Assembly (NCBI RefSeq): GCF_027596085.1
Contig: NC_072451.1
Location: 1,103,088 to 1,167,087, forward strand
DNA length: 64,000 bases
Direction: 5' to 3'
DNA from: Anoplopoma fimbria
Taxonomy: Eukaryota; Chordata; Actinopteri; Perciformes; Anoplopomatidae
Both the position numbers and the translations under genes were made by a program. Shown here piece after piece: positions 1-13,399 of the stretch. A model generated the notes under the pieces. The model made no database searches and was not told where the DNA came from. It worked only from the letters and a program-made list of their open reading frames with translations. Position 1 is the stretch's first letter. Each line of letters begins with the position of its first letter.

Positions 1-1009
1 ATGTTTACGCCACGATGGAATGGCATTAAATGTTTTAAATGATGTTTGTTTGGCCGAATAAAGTTTTTACATTTTTAAGAAAAATCTGGTCATCCTTTTT
101 TATTATTTTATAAGTATTTTTTAAAAGCTAAAATTAGATGTTTGTGGTCCATATTAAACAATAAAATGAACCTCATTATTATAATAAAGATAAAACACTA
201 ACGTTATGTAATTAAACAAAAACATGAGTCTGAGCAATTAAACGTCTGTTTTCTATTACTGATTAAGGAACAGTCTGTGTTTTTAAATCCGTCTCAAGAC
301 TCATTGTTTCACTTCTGCTTTTCGTGATTGTTTTTATTCTGTCTGACTTGTTTCTGCTGATTTGGGCAATTTTGGGGTATTTATCATTTTTTATTGTCTG
401 AATCCGTTTTTTTAAACTCTGGTCATCATTGTTTTTTTAAGTGATCTAACTGGGAAATGTAAGTCACTGGAATTTAACTACTCCGATGTGACACAGAATT
501 ACTTTATTCTCTCTCTCGATAGTGAATGTCCCGAGGTCTGCGGCTGGTTTGTAGCTTTGATCCAAAATACAAATCTAAAACCAAGTCTGAATCCTCAAAA
601 ACAGTTTGAAGGAGTGAGCATGTCCTCACAAACAAGGACAAATGGGTACGGTCCTCACAAAGATAGAACAAACACACACACATACCCCTTAACCCAGACC
701 CTTACCCAAACCTAAACCTAACTCTGATCTGAATCTTAAAAACAAAGTCTCAACAGTCAAACAAGCCTTTGAAGAAAGTGAGGAGTGGTCAAAAGTCCTC
801 ACTTTCCCATGGTGTCCTCACTCTGTAGGTTAAAAACTGTCGGTCCCCACTATGTAGTAAGTACAAGAACTCTCAGACTTACATACGTGGAATGTGCTAC
901 TTCCTGTCAGATGTTTTCCCCGGGAATTACTAACTTCCAAAGAATCCGAAGACTGTGTGTGGGTGTGTTATATGATAACCTTATTTTCTTATCAGTCATA
1001 CCAAAGAAT
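1..1009. other. AT-rich intergenic DNA, no gene seen
   Basis: No ORF with recognisable protein similarity and no splice-consistent exon was found. The short open frames at 488-715 and 785-1207 read through simple repeats. Confidence 0.6.
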
Positions 1010-1014
1010 CTGAA

Positions 1015-1082
<68 letters not shown>
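1015..1082. repeat. (CA)n microsatellite
   Basis: About 34 uninterrupted CA dinucleotides, typical of fish genomes. It accounts for a Thr-His run in one open frame that is not coding. Confidence 0.97.
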
Positions 1083-1083
<1 letters not shown>

Positions 1084-2272
1084 CGTTCTTTATAACGATG
1101 AATTGTACATTTTATCCGTGTTTACAGCAACATACAATAACAGCATGACAGGAAAACCAGACTCATGTACAAACTACAAAACTAAAAAGAAATTGACAAA
1201 AACTTAGTTTGGGCAAAAATCTCTCTCACGCTGTTATACAGTAGGAGTAATAACTGATTTTATAACTTTATTTATATTGCACCATTCAAAACAGTGTTAC
1301 AGAATAATACAAAATAACATGAAAGAAACAAATCAAACAAAGTTACAAAAAAGCAAGTTTAATAATTGCGTGGTTGCAAGATGAATCTCAACAGGAAGAA
1401 TGTTGCAAAGTTTTGGAGCCCTGACATCTAAAGCAAAGTCTCTATTTATCTTAATTGCATGTAAAGTTTATTGAAGAAATAACACAATGTCAGTGTTAAT
1501 ATTAAACAAAAGAAATATCTATGGATGAGACAAAGCAGGAAACTGACTTCTACAAAGTTTTTCAGGCCTCTCTTTGTTCTTTGTTGGTTTTTTGACTCAT
1601 CATGGACAAAATGCATCCAAACAGGACTGAAGAAGAAGAAACTTTACACTTTTCCTCAATCTTCTTACAACAGGCGAGTCACAACAGAACTACTTTTTTA
1701 GAATAACAAGAACTACAAAAATTAAACAATTCTGAATCAGAATGCCATTTATTGCAAAGTAGGTTTTCACATACAAGGAATCTGGTGGAATTTGGTTTAC
1801 TAGCGCATAACCAAAACATACTTGGATAAAATGAAATAAAATTAAAATTAAATTAAATTAAATTCAAAATAAAAGAAAGTATTGCAAAATAAATAAACTT
1901 GAAAATAAAATGAAATAGAATGAAATAAAATTAAATAAGAATAAAAATAATAGAAAGTATTGCAAAAATAAATAAATATGAATATAAAATAGAAGGAAAT
2001 TATAATAAAAAGGTTATTAACCAAAAGCTACTCTATAATCTATAGACTTTAAATACTGCAAAAGCATTAGTCTGACATTTTGATGAAATTAAATAATTAT
2101 CACAAACATGTTCAAGCGTCAAAAATGAGTCTTTGTAAGGTTTTCTGAGCCACTGCAGCCTTTAGAGACTTCAGACTGGGAACAAAAATGTTTTGTTATC
2201 TTATCGTGAGGTTTGAATGCGATCTTATCTTTATGATAAGTGTTTATAGATTAGATGTCCAAGCCGCCGTAG

Positions 2273-2303
<31 letters not shown>

Positions 2304-4260
2304 CTGATTCAGGGTTAATGCGACCTAGGAAACCTCAGGTGTGTCTCACCTGAGATCAAAGAGACAGGAAGCTGGGGGCGGGACTTCTCGCTTTAATCAA
2401 ATATCGGCTCTAACTGTACGACAGCTCGCCAACTTCCCGATGATGACGCAACATCTAAACTTCTCATGAATCCTAACTGTGAGGAACGTCTATCTGGTTC
2501 TGATCCAGTCTCAGTCTAGTCCTGATCCTCTACAGACCTCCATCAGTAAACCAGACCATCAGAGAGAAGATCGTCTGTTTCTATAAAGTTATTCTTAAAG
2601 ATCGTCATCGGAGCGGTTTTAACATCACGATTACTCCCATTGATTTAAACTGGGTTTTATATTATATATATATGAAATGATAGAATTGTACTTTGTGTAA
2701 AGAAAACAAACTCCTCCTATGAAATTGTAAAAAGCTGTTTCCATTTGAAATGTGAAAAAGATGTCCATATATTTAGACTACAGATTTACATTACAACAAA
2801 CCAAATATGCACTATAACGTACCAGTTTAATATTTCCTCATGAAAGGTAACTTAATCCAAAATAACAACAAAGAAAGCATGTGTTTCCTGTCTGAGATCA
2901 GATTACGGTGGCCTGCAGGGGTCACAGGCAGGAACGTTGGATGAGAGATAAAGCGAGAGGACTGACGGTTATTATTCTCACATCAGACGGGCTTTCCTTC
3001 ACCTGCGGCCGTTAAAAATAAACCTGTTGGTTTTTATTATTAGACACACAGATAATGAAACAGGTGACTCTCTCTCTCTACTTCCTGTCATCGACTCCGA
3101 CTGTTTTTTAGAAACCAGCAAACAACCGTCAACGTTAACACGTTCAACTCATAAAACACGACCTCGTTCTCTTTATCTCTCTCTCGTTTTCAAACATTTG
3201 GTTTGAATAAGTACTAATACCACAGGGTAGAAATACTAGGAATATGCATTCAAAATGTAAAATGTAAAAGAATCAGCATCAAAATATATTTGAGGTAGAA
3301 AAAGAACTCATGAGAATAAAATTACATTATTTTATCATAATTATTGATTATTAAATTATACATCTTTATTTATTAGTTCATTATATTCACTATTAATAAA
3401 TTGTATTTACTTTCACACAGAACACGAATATTAAGCGCTGCAATCTTTTTTTATTTTCGGAATAATGTTCAAACGGATTGACTTTTGACTGTTTTTATAA
3501 AAACAACACAGAATCTCCGTACGGCTTTCCTTTCACAATGAAAGACCTAGATGGATAATATTCACATGCGAGTACTTTCAATTTTTGTATTGTTTCATCC
3601 CTTACAGGGCGTTTTTGTGACCTTAAACTCTGTCTACGTGTTGTAGTTTGTTTTAGAAAACACAGTCACGTGTCGTAAAACAGACTACATTTGATTCATC
3701 GCAGTATGAAGAAATGATTTTCTGCAGCTCTGTCAGAGGAAGTTTGAATACTTTAAATCAAAGTTTCTCAAACTGGGAGTTGACAAACTCAGAAACATGG
3801 CTGTCCACATACTTTTGGCCACATCATGTATTTCAATTTAGCTGTTTGATTAACTGAACCATCAGTATCACACACACACACTCACATCTGACGCCCATAT
3901 AAGGCGCTTCCTTCCTCCCGGTCAGAGGGGTCGATGCCAGCAGGAAGCAGGAAAAGCTCTGTTTGACTGATACCGCTGCTCGGCATTGTGGGTAAACTCT
4001 GGGCACACGTGAAGCCTTATCAGCTCAGCAGTTTGCAGCCTTCAGGTGTGGAGTTTTACTTCTAGTTGTTGTTGGTTAACCAGACGACAGCTGTGTGATT
4101 AGATTACTCACAAACTAACACCACTGTTTTCTTTCCTTTTCAACCTCAATCCACAGCACATCCCATAATACACAATATATATCTATATATATAAATATAT
4201 ACAAAATATATTCATGGTACACGTCATTGTTTTTAAAGTCTTTATAGGTCAGAGAGGTGG
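1083..4260. other. Intergenic DNA with low-complexity AAT/AAAT tracts
   Basis: No gene was recognised. About 1830-2010 is a degenerate A/T-rich tract of AAATTAAA-type words. A (GT)n run lies at about 2275-2302, and short TATA dinucleotide runs at 2662-2671 and 4178-4200. The stretch 2300-2560 is less AT-rich but shows no supported exon. Confidence 0.5.
2275..2302. repeat. (GT)n microsatellite
   Basis: About 14 GT dinucleotides without interruption. Confidence 0.9.
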
Positions 4261-4269
4261 AGATCTGAG

Positions 4270-4855
4270 TGTAGCCACTCAGTACTGTACAAAAGTACAG
4301 ATCTGAGGTACTTGTACGTTACTTGAGTATTTTCTTCTCATGCTATTTTCTACTTCTTCTTCAACTACAATTATCCGACAACTTTATTTACTTTACAGAT
4401 GAATATTTTTTACACACAAAACATAACAAGAGTTTATGAAATATGTTATTATTTTACATTATATTATAAATAACCCCCAACAGTTTATACAAGTACAGCT
4501 GAATCCATCAGTTGATTAATCAATTAGTCCATTAATAAATTAATAATATAATCAATTAGTGGACAGAAAACATTAGTGACATAAAATGTGAAACTATTTT
4601 AATGGTTGATCTTCATTTTTCATGTAAAAACATTTGCTGTGTGGTATGAGTACTTTTACTGTAACATAGTATTTCTACAGTTTGGTATGAGTACTTTTAC
4701 TGTAACATAGTATTTCTACAGTTTGGTATGAGTACTTTTACTGTAACATAGTATTTCTACAGTTTGGTATGAGTACTTTTACTGTAACATAGTATTTCTA
4801 CAGTTTGGTATGAGTACTTTTACTGCAGTAAAGGATCAGAGTACTTCCCCCACAT
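4270..4855. repeat. Fish interspersed repeat with internal 41-bp tandem array
   Basis: The interval has the words typical of a common fish interspersed element, such as a 'rest of phrase' ending in CAGTAAAGGATC followed by AGAGTACTTCC. Inside it, about 4640-4835, a 41-bp unit (GAGTACTTTTACTGTAACAT core) is repeated nearly five times almost without change. The near-identity of the copies indicates recent expansion. No coding capacity. Confidence 0.7.
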
Positions 4856-5216
4856 ATGCAAAGACAAAGTTTTTGTGTTAAACAAAGTTGACGTCTGTTG
4901 TTTCAGCTCAGAAGTCTTATGATGAACTGAATGTCATCAAACGCAGCACGAAGATTCTCTTAAAGGTCGGCTGTACTTCTTAGAAAAACACCAGGTGCTG
5001 CGTTTGAAGTTCAGGAAATAACGCAGTATTTTTAGCTGCTTGATGAATATTTCACCTGACTTTCATTTTCTCTGAAAGTCACCTCACTGCTGTCATGATA
5101 GAAAAAACAAACATCTCCAGTGATGCAGAACAGTCAGAGCACAAACTCACAAAGGTTATTTCTACTTAATTAAGTGGGTTTTTTGTCCGCAAGACAACAT
5201 TATTTTCCAAACGGCT

Positions 5217-6005
5217 TAGGTTTAAGCAACTAAACCAACAGTTAGGTTTAAGCAACTAAACCAACAGTTAGGTTTAGACAACTAAACCAACAGTTAGGTT
5301 TAGGCAACTAAACCAACAGTTAGGTTTAGGCAACAAAACCAACAGTTAGGTTTAGGCAACTAAACCAACAGTTAGGTTTAGACAACTAAACCAACAGTTA
5401 GGTTTAGACAACAAAACCAACAGTTAGGTTTAGGCAACAAAACCAACAGTTAGGTTTAGGCAACTAAACCAACAGTTAGGTTTAGACAACAAAACCAACA
5501 GTTAGGTTTAGACAACAAAACCAACAGTTAGGTTTAGGCAACTAAACCAACAGTTAGGTTTAGACAACTAAACCAACAGTTAGGTTTAGACAACAAAACC
5601 AACAGTTAGGTTTAGGCAACAAAACCAACAGTTAGGTTTAGGCAACTAAACCAACGGTTAGGTTTAGACAACAAAACCAACAGTTAGGTTTAGGCAACAA
5701 AACCAACAGTTAGGTTTAGGCAACTAAACCAAGTTAGGTTTAGGCAACTAAACCAACGGTTAGGTTTAGGCAACAAAACCAACGGTTAGGTTTAGACAAC
5801 AAAACCAACGGTTAGGTTTAGGCAACAAAACCAACGGTTAGGTTTAGACAACAAAACCAACAGTTAGGTTTAGGCAACAAAACCAACGGTTAGGTTTAGG
5901 CAACAAAACCAACAGTTAGGTTTAGGCAACAAAACCAACAGTTAGGTTTAGACAACAAAACCAACGGTTAGGTTTAGGCAACAGTTAGGTTTAGACAACA
6001 AAACC
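5217..6005. repeat. 26-bp hairpin minisatellite, about 30 copies
   Basis: The unit reads GGTTTAGGCAACTAAACC followed by AACAGTTA. The first 18 bases are a perfect inverted repeat: a GGTTTAG/CTAAACC stem around a GCAA loop. Many copies carry the variants GACAAC or CAAAACC, which weaken the stem. Copies are arranged head to tail with a few truncated units near 5730 and 5975. It resembles telomere repeat only superficially (TTAGGTTTAG words, not TTAGGG). Confidence 0.93.
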
Positions 6006-7360
6006 AATCAACAAACTGGCCACTGACCAAGCTGAGTGATATTTGAGGCGTTTGGGAGTAATCCGAGAAGTTTCAGTTGCCTGCAATCTGCAACGTCACC
6101 ACTAGATGTCACTAAATCACACTGGACCCTTTAAAGCAGCCAAACTGTTCTAAAACAAAGAACTTCTGGAAGAGGAGAAGTTCCCCCTGAAGACTTTTCA
6201 ACTCTCCTGATACCAAATGAGTGGTGCGTTCAAGTATCTAAGAAACTTGTGTTTCTGCAGAAGTGGTCTTGTTGAAACTCTGTGCTCGTACAAGCTGAAC
6301 AGTGTTCTGGAGCGTGGAGGGAAGTGTAGGGGAGACACCGGTGACTCACGGTTTAATCATCTACCTCTGACACATTTACATTTTCCAATTTTAACAGCAC
6401 GTTCCTTTTTTCTTTTTTTTTGGGCCACAGATGTTTGTTGTTTTGTTCTTCTTTGTTGCTGCCTCGGAGGGAAATTCCTCTCAGACTTCCTCCCACTGAC
6501 AGAGACACAACTGCATGTTGTTCTGAATTTTGTACAGAAGAATCAGGCCTTTATGTTAGACGTGCTTTCAGTTTTTATTATTTGATCTGATCCTGTTTGA
6601 CATGTTGTTGCTTCCTCCATTTATTTCACAATAAAAGCCTTCGAGTGATTCAGGAGAAATGATCTCTTTACTTTTTAGGCAGGATTTTATTTACATGAAT
6701 ATCAGTCAAAAAACAGGTGAAAAGTTCAATTCCACACTATTGTATAAAGTACTATACGTTCTCTTGTACTTTGTTTTTGTAGTGCACTGTGATATCATTT
6801 TGTCAAAGATTTAATACTAATTTGTTTTCAAAGCTTTGTCTACATATATGTTATGTTTTCCTTCATTTATTGTGTGCTTTGCATTTTTTTTACTAGTTTT
6901 TAATTCACTTAATTTTGTCCCAGAATGCTACGTCTGATGTTTTGCTTATTTTGTCTCAGTAGAACCAAAATATTTCATTGTAGGGCTTGAATTAAAGGAA
7001 GTATCTTTCTAATATCTATCAATAATCATACAATAAATAATGAACTCTCCTGATCCTTATATGACACTTTCAGAAAATATAATAAGAAATAATCTAAAAT
7101 TATTATTAACATTTCATGATTTTCAGATTCTCTTCAAAGTTCAACCTTTAAATGATCTCACAGAAATCGTGTTTTATGAACTTAAAGTCCTTTTCTTCCT
7201 GTATGAACAAACGTTTTGTTTTCCATCACTCTCTCCTCTCAACAACAGAAAATCTCTTGTTAAATAACTGTTACATCTCTGGAAAGTCAGCGTGGCGTTG
7301 TGGTCGGCAGCTTCTTCTGTCGGTGGTCTGCAGACAGAAAAGTCTCAGTTTCCGCTCAGC
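6006..7360. other. Intergenic DNA, no gene seen
   Basis: Open frames at 6217-6585 and 7040-7267 have no recognisable domain, no splice context and low-complexity composition, so they are not treated as genes. Confidence 0.5.
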
Positions 7361-7366
7361 AGACGA

Positions 7367-7430
7367 GAGTGGGGGGGGAGGTGAGGTGATGGTGATGGGG
7401 AGGTGATGGGGGGTGATGGGGGGGGAATAC
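7367..7430. repeat. G-rich tract with many GGGG runs
   Basis: A plus-strand G-rich stretch with at least five runs of four or more G separated by GTGAT-type spacers. Sequence of this kind can form G-quadruplex DNA. No gene is attached to it. Confidence 0.7.
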
Positions 7431-7641
7431 CATCATGGCATCCCACGGGGGCTCAGCAGGATGGGCGGGGGGAGTACAGAGTTTCTGACACTGAGAAAGT
7501 TTTCATAGAGGCAGCTATAAATATCTAAACACTATCACAAAAAAAAAATCAGGTTTTGAGGAACGAAGCTGCTGCTTTATTTTAAACATGATCAGCTTCA
7601 GTTATTCTTTAGGTCACAAATAAAAACTATAAATGGAGAGA

Positions 7642-7930
7642 AGATAAGATAAGATAATCCTTTATTAGATAAGATAATCCTTTATTAGATAAGATAATCC
7701 TTTATTAGATAAGATAATCCTTTATTAGATAAGATAACCCTTTATTAGATAAGATAATCCTTTATTAGATAAGATAACCCTTTATTAGATAAGATAATCC
7801 TTTATTAGATAAGATAATCCTTTATTAGATAAGATAATCCTTTATTAGATAAGATAATCCTTTATTAGATAAGATAACCCTTTATTAGATAAGATAATCC
7901 TTTATTAGATAAGATAACCCTTTATTAGTC
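7642..7930 (-). repeat. 20-bp tandem array derived from a LINE 3' tail
   Basis: About 14 copies of AGATAAGATAATCCTTTATT with occasional T-to-C variants (ATAACC). The reverse complement, AATAAAGGATTATCTTATCT, is the 3' terminal repeat of the LINE family also found at 29870-30860 and 35590-36570. The array runs directly into that LINE's 3' UTR at 7929. Confidence 0.9.
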
Positions 7931-8140
7931 CCGCAGTGGGGACATGTACAGGATTACAGCAGCATAGGGTAAAGTGCAAACAAGAGACATAGTAAAAGAA
8001 AAACAAGATCAAATAAAATGAAAAACAAGTATTATAAATAAGCAATAAAAAACAGTAAAACAATCCACAATCACTGAAATATTACATGTACAGACAGAAA
8101 AACTATTCTAGCTATAATTGCACAGAAGGAGAGGAAGAAT
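7929..8140 (-). mobile_element. LINE 3' UTR fragment (5'-truncated non-LTR retrotransposon)
   Basis: The interval from TCCCGCAGTGGGGACATG to the 'ACTATTCTAGCTATAATTGC' words matches, in the same orientation, the LINE 3' UTR at 35685-35880 and, inverted, 30490-30690. Only the untranslated 3' end is present, which is usual for 5'-truncated LINE insertions. The right edge, near 8140, is approximate. Confidence 0.8.
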
Positions 8141-8830
8141 ATATATCCTCAAACAACGGTCCCTATGATATCTTAAGAAAAGTTCATTTTACTGTGTTTT
8201 CCTACAAAAATCCAGAAAAACATGTCAGTTTTCACTTGTTACGTGCAATTTTTTCAAAATAAACTTCACAGGAAACTACTGAGTTATGTTTAATAAAGAT
8301 GGTGAAATACACAACCAGAGAGTCTGCCTCATGTTTCCTCTTGATTAAGTCTCAGGTGGCGCTCATCAACTTGAAAACATCACATGACCTCGCTGTTTGT
8401 CCTCAGGTGTGTTCAATGACGACCCTCTGACTCATCACGGTTATTTGGAGTATTTACTGTCACTGGCAAACAACCACCTGGTTATAAACATTCAACGTTA
8501 AAATCAGAAAACTTAAATTGTAAGTCTAAAGAGAGGAAATCTAAATAACATGAACACAGTTCACATTTTGTTTCCTGGATTATGCAACACATCTGGACAC
8601 ATACAAACAAACATCCTGCCATCAATAATCTGTATTATTTTAATTGGAACCCTGTTTTCTGAAAATCATGATCAGATAAACATTATGCAAATCATGAGTT
8701 ATTAATAATGGAAATCGCTGTTTTACTCTGTGGAGCCACCAAGCGGATCTGAGATCTGTTTCTCATTTTAAGGAGTTAACACCTCCTCAAAAAAGTGATG
8801 AGACGGTTTTATTATAATTTAAAAAAACAC
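8141..8830. other. Intergenic DNA, no gene seen
   Basis: AT-rich sequence without a supported exon or a recognised repeat. Confidence 0.5.
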
Positions 8831-8834
8831 TTAA

Positions 8835-9300
8835 ATCATTTAGTGAAAACCATAGAAGTTGATGAAGTCGTCATGACGTCTCTCGTTGGTTTGTGGACGT
8901 TTGGAAGCCTTTAGTTCAGTATTGTGGCCGTCGCCATCTTGGTTTTTTTGCAACCAGTGAACAGGAAGTGACCATATTTGGACTGAGGAGGAGTGACGTA
9001 GAGACGCCGTATACGTCTCTGGTGTGGACCTGTCAATCAGTGTGTAGACCCGCCCTAAAGCATCCCCTGCTTTATGGTCTGTTTGACTCTAAATGGAGCA
9101 TCATTTACTAAATGAACATCATGCTGTATTGAAGAAGACTTGAAACTAGAGATTGAGACCATAAACTCATGTTTACAATGTTTACTGAGGGAATAAATCA
9201 AGAGAGAAGTAGAGTCATTTTCTCATAGACTTCTATACAACCAGAGGAGTCGCCCCCTGGTGGACAGGAGAGAGAATGCAGCTTTAAGACACTTCATTTC
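8835..9300. repeat. Fish interspersed repeat (non-coding)
   Basis: I recognise this from memory as a widely dispersed teleost element: 'CGCCATCTTGG', 'GGAGCATCATTT', 'CATAAACTCATGTTTACAATG' shortened words, then 'GAGTCGCCCCCTGG' and 'GAATGCAGCTTTAAG' at the end. It has no protein-coding capacity. The 72-aa open frame within it is not a gene. Its class (SINE or non-autonomous DNA element) was not determined. Confidence 0.55.
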
Positions 9301-10140
9301 GGCTTCACTTTACAGAACCAGAGGTTGACTCCTGGATACCAGACGTCCTTGTAGGATACACCTGTGTTTCCTCACCGAGCATCCTCTCTCCTTGTCTCCT
9401 CAGGGTGCATAAGGGATCCTTCGTGGCGGTGGAGAGGGAGCGACTTACTCGTAGAGAACACACAATGAAAAGCAGCCTGCGTCAACCTTTGACCTCCTCG
9501 GTGTGACACTGCTGATTGAGCAGATAAAGATTTATTTTCATGTGTTAATTCTCCCGCGGCATTCTGGGAAGTGGAGGCATTTGACTTCATATTTACCAAC
9601 TGGAGCTCAACGTTCATTAATGTGGTTGTGATTTCTATGAGAAGACACAAACGACTCGGACACAGTCTGTCAGACTAACAGGACCTCCGATGTCTGAAGG
9701 GCTTTTATTTTGAAGTGGCTGAGGTATAAATATAAACAGTTTTAAAAATGAAATAAAACAATAACAGAACCATGCTTATTGATTAAATAAACTGCCAGAT
9801 AATATTAAATTATTGATCACTATGATCATTACCAGCCGGGAGTTAAAGTTAGTCAGTGAGATGAACATAATATTATTTCTCCTGATACAACATCTGAATT
9901 TTGAACCAAACTTGATAAAAAACAAAAACGGCTTTAAATTAAAATGTGCAGAAGATGTAAAAATGTTATAAATACAAATAAAACACACAGTTTGACTGAT
10001 TGTGATCCTTTGAGTTCCTGTTCAGGTTACGTTATTGCACAAAATAAAAAATGTTTTTTTTATAAACATGTTAGTTTCAACCCAGCTAACCCGTAAAAAC
10101 GTGACGTAAAACAATAATCCAACATTAAACTGAGTCAGCG
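9301..10140. other. 3' flank and probable 3' UTR of the myc-like gene
   Basis: No independent gene is seen. The part next to 10140 lies downstream of the myc-like stop codon on the minus strand and should hold its 3' UTR. No single polyadenylation signal could be singled out with confidence. Confidence 0.45.
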
Positions 10141-10655
10141 TTATTGTGAAGTCCTCAGCTGCTTCAGTCTGTGTTTGAGCTCTCTGCTCCTCTTCCTCAG
10201 CTCGTCCTTCATCGTCAGCAGCCTCCTCTCGTCCTCTCCGACCTCCAGGACGAACGCCGTCGCCTCTTTCAGGATCGACACTTTGGCGGCTTTGTCGTTG
10301 TCGGCCACCGCCGGGATCTGATCCCTGAGAGCGGCGAAGCTCCTCTTCAGCTCGTTCCTCCGCTGCCTCTCCAGCACGTTGTGAGTCCTGCGTCTGTCCA
10401 CGTCGTCCTCGCCGCTCTGCCTCGGCGCCGGGCGGCTGCTCTCCGGCTTCAGCCGTTTCCCGGGCGGCTGCCGGGCGGCGTAGCTGTGCTGCTGGATGTT
10501 GATGTGAGAGCGTTTGAGGACCAGCGGGGGGGCCGTCGGTCTGATGCTGGGGTCGGACCGCCGTGACGGCCTCCGCTTGTCCACCGTCACCACGTCAATC
10601 TCCTCTTCTTCTACTTCCTCTTCTTCCTCCACCTCCTCTTCTTCACCTTCTTCTT
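10141..10655 (-). CDS. myc: Myc-family transcription factor, coding exon 3 (bHLH-leucine zipper)
   Basis: This is the C-terminal exon, about 171 codons, ending in TAA at 10143-10141. The acceptor is CCCCAG at 10658-10656, and the exon starts in phase to complete a Glu codon from exon 2. In order it encodes an acidic Glu-rich stretch, the Myc signature IDVVTV, a Lys/Arg linker with LVLKR, then the basic region [17 protein letters not shown] and ALRDQIP of helix 1, a loop, helix 2 and a leucine zipper up to the terminal QLRTSQ. Myc binds CACGTG E-boxes as a heterodimer with Max in the nucleus. The basic region is intact. The zipper start differs from c-Myc (ERRLL in place of the usual EQKL). 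I favour a c-Myc-type paralogue (myca, mycb or mych) over N-Myc, but the sequence alone does not settle which. Confidence 0.9.
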
Positions 10656-11827
10656 CTGGGGAACAAACAAAGAAAACATAGTGGAGTCAGTGCACTGTTT
10701 ATCCTTTTCAAAATAAAAGCCTGCAGGGTTGTATTAAACACCAGTTATCCTTTTCAAAATAAAAGCCTGCAGGGTTGTAATAAACCCCTTTTCAAAATAA
10801 AAGCCAGCTGGGTTATCCTTTTCAAAATAAAAGCCTGCTTGGTTGTAATAAACCCCAGTTATCCTTTTCAAAATAAAAGCCTGCTGGGTTGTAATAAACC
10901 CCAGTTATCTTTTTCAAAATAAAAGCCTGCAGGGTTGGAGTAAACCCGAGTTATCCTTTTCAAAATAAAAGCCTGCTGGGTTGTAATAAACCCCAGTTAT
11001 CTTTTTCAAAATAAAAGCCTGCAGGGTTGGAGTAAACCTGCCTTGGTTGTAATAAACCCCAGTTAAAAATAAAAGCCCTGTTATCCTTTTCAAAATAAAA
11101 GCCTGCAGGGTTGGAGTAAACCCGAGTTATCCTTTTCAAAATAAAAGCCTGCTGGGTTGTAGTAAACCCCAGTTATCCTTTTCAAAATAAAAGCCTACTG
11201 GGTTGTAATAAACCCGTTATCCTTTTCAAAATAAAAGCCAGCTGGGTTGTAATAAACCCCAAACCCCAGTATCCTTTTCAAAATAAAAGCCTGCTGGGTT
11301 GTAATAAACCCCAGTTATCCTTTTCAAAATAAAAGCCTGCTTTTCAAAATAAAAGCCTGCAGGGTTGTAATAAACCCCAGTTATCCTTTTCAAAATAAAA
11401 GCCAGCTGGGTTGTAATAAACCCCAGTTATCCTTTTCAAAATAAAAGCCAGCTGGGTTGTAATAAACCCCAGTTATCCCTTTCAAAATAAAAGCCTGCAG
11501 GGTTGGAGTAAACCCGAGTTATCCTTTTCAAAATAAAAGCCAGCTGGGTTGTAATAAACCCCAGTTATCCTTTTCAAAATAAAAGCCTGCAGGGTTGTAA
11601 TAAACCCCAGTTATCCTTTTCAAAATAAAAGCCTGCTTGGTCGTAGTAAACCCCAGTTATCCTTTTCAAAATAAAAGCCTGCTTGGTTGTAGTAAACCCC
11701 AGTTATCCTTTTCAAAATAAAAGCCTGCAGGGTTGTAATAAACCCCAGTTATCCTTTTCAAAATAAAAGCCTGCTTGGTCGTAGTAAACCCCAGTTATCC
11801 TTTTCAAAATAAAAGCCTGCCCCCCAC
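10656..11827 (-). repeat. 46-bp minisatellite filling myc intron 2
   Basis: About 24 head-to-tail copies of a 46-bp unit (plus-strand words AGTTATCCTTTTCAAAATAA, AAGCCTGCAGGGTTGTAATA, AACCCC), from about 10700 to 11820. Some copies are truncated, and GCAGGG/GCTGGG/GCTTGG variants form higher-order patterns. Intron 2 is 1172 bp between the donor at 11827-11826 and the acceptor at 10657-10656, so more than nine tenths of it is this array. Open frames here are read-through of the repeat and are not coding. Confidence 0.92.
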
Positions 11828-13326
<1,499 letters not shown>

Positions 13327-13392
13327 CGTGACTCTGCGCTGGCCTTCTGCAGCGTGACTCACCTCGGCCTGCAGCGCTGCACACCTTTATAC
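13327..13392 (-). promoter_or_regulatory. myc core promoter (TATA box) and non-coding exon 1
   Basis: On the minus strand a TATAAA box lies at 13391-13386 (GTATAAAGG context). About 30 bases downstream a short transcribed segment would begin near 13360 and end at the donor ACG/GTGAGT (13327/13326). A second GTGAGT at 13362-13357 lies too close to the predicted start site to be the main donor. Non-coding exon 1 followed by coding exons 2 and 3 is the known vertebrate myc layout. The start site is inferred from spacing only. Confidence 0.55.
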
Positions 13393-13399
13393 TCCGCCT

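Noticed and set aside
785..1207. 140-codon open frame
   Set aside because: A third of it is Thr-His from the (CA)n repeat, and the rest has no recognisable features.
5217..6005. Regular direct repeats that could suggest a CRISPR array or telomeric DNA
   Set aside because: Head-to-tail minisatellite without unique spacers, in a vertebrate genome, and the unit is not TTAGGG.
6217..6585. 122-codon open frame
   Set aside because: Cys/Phe/Leu-rich composition from T-rich DNA, with no domain and no splice context.
10171..10566. 131-codon open frame opposite myc exon 3
   Set aside because: Antisense shadow of the GC-rich bHLH exon.
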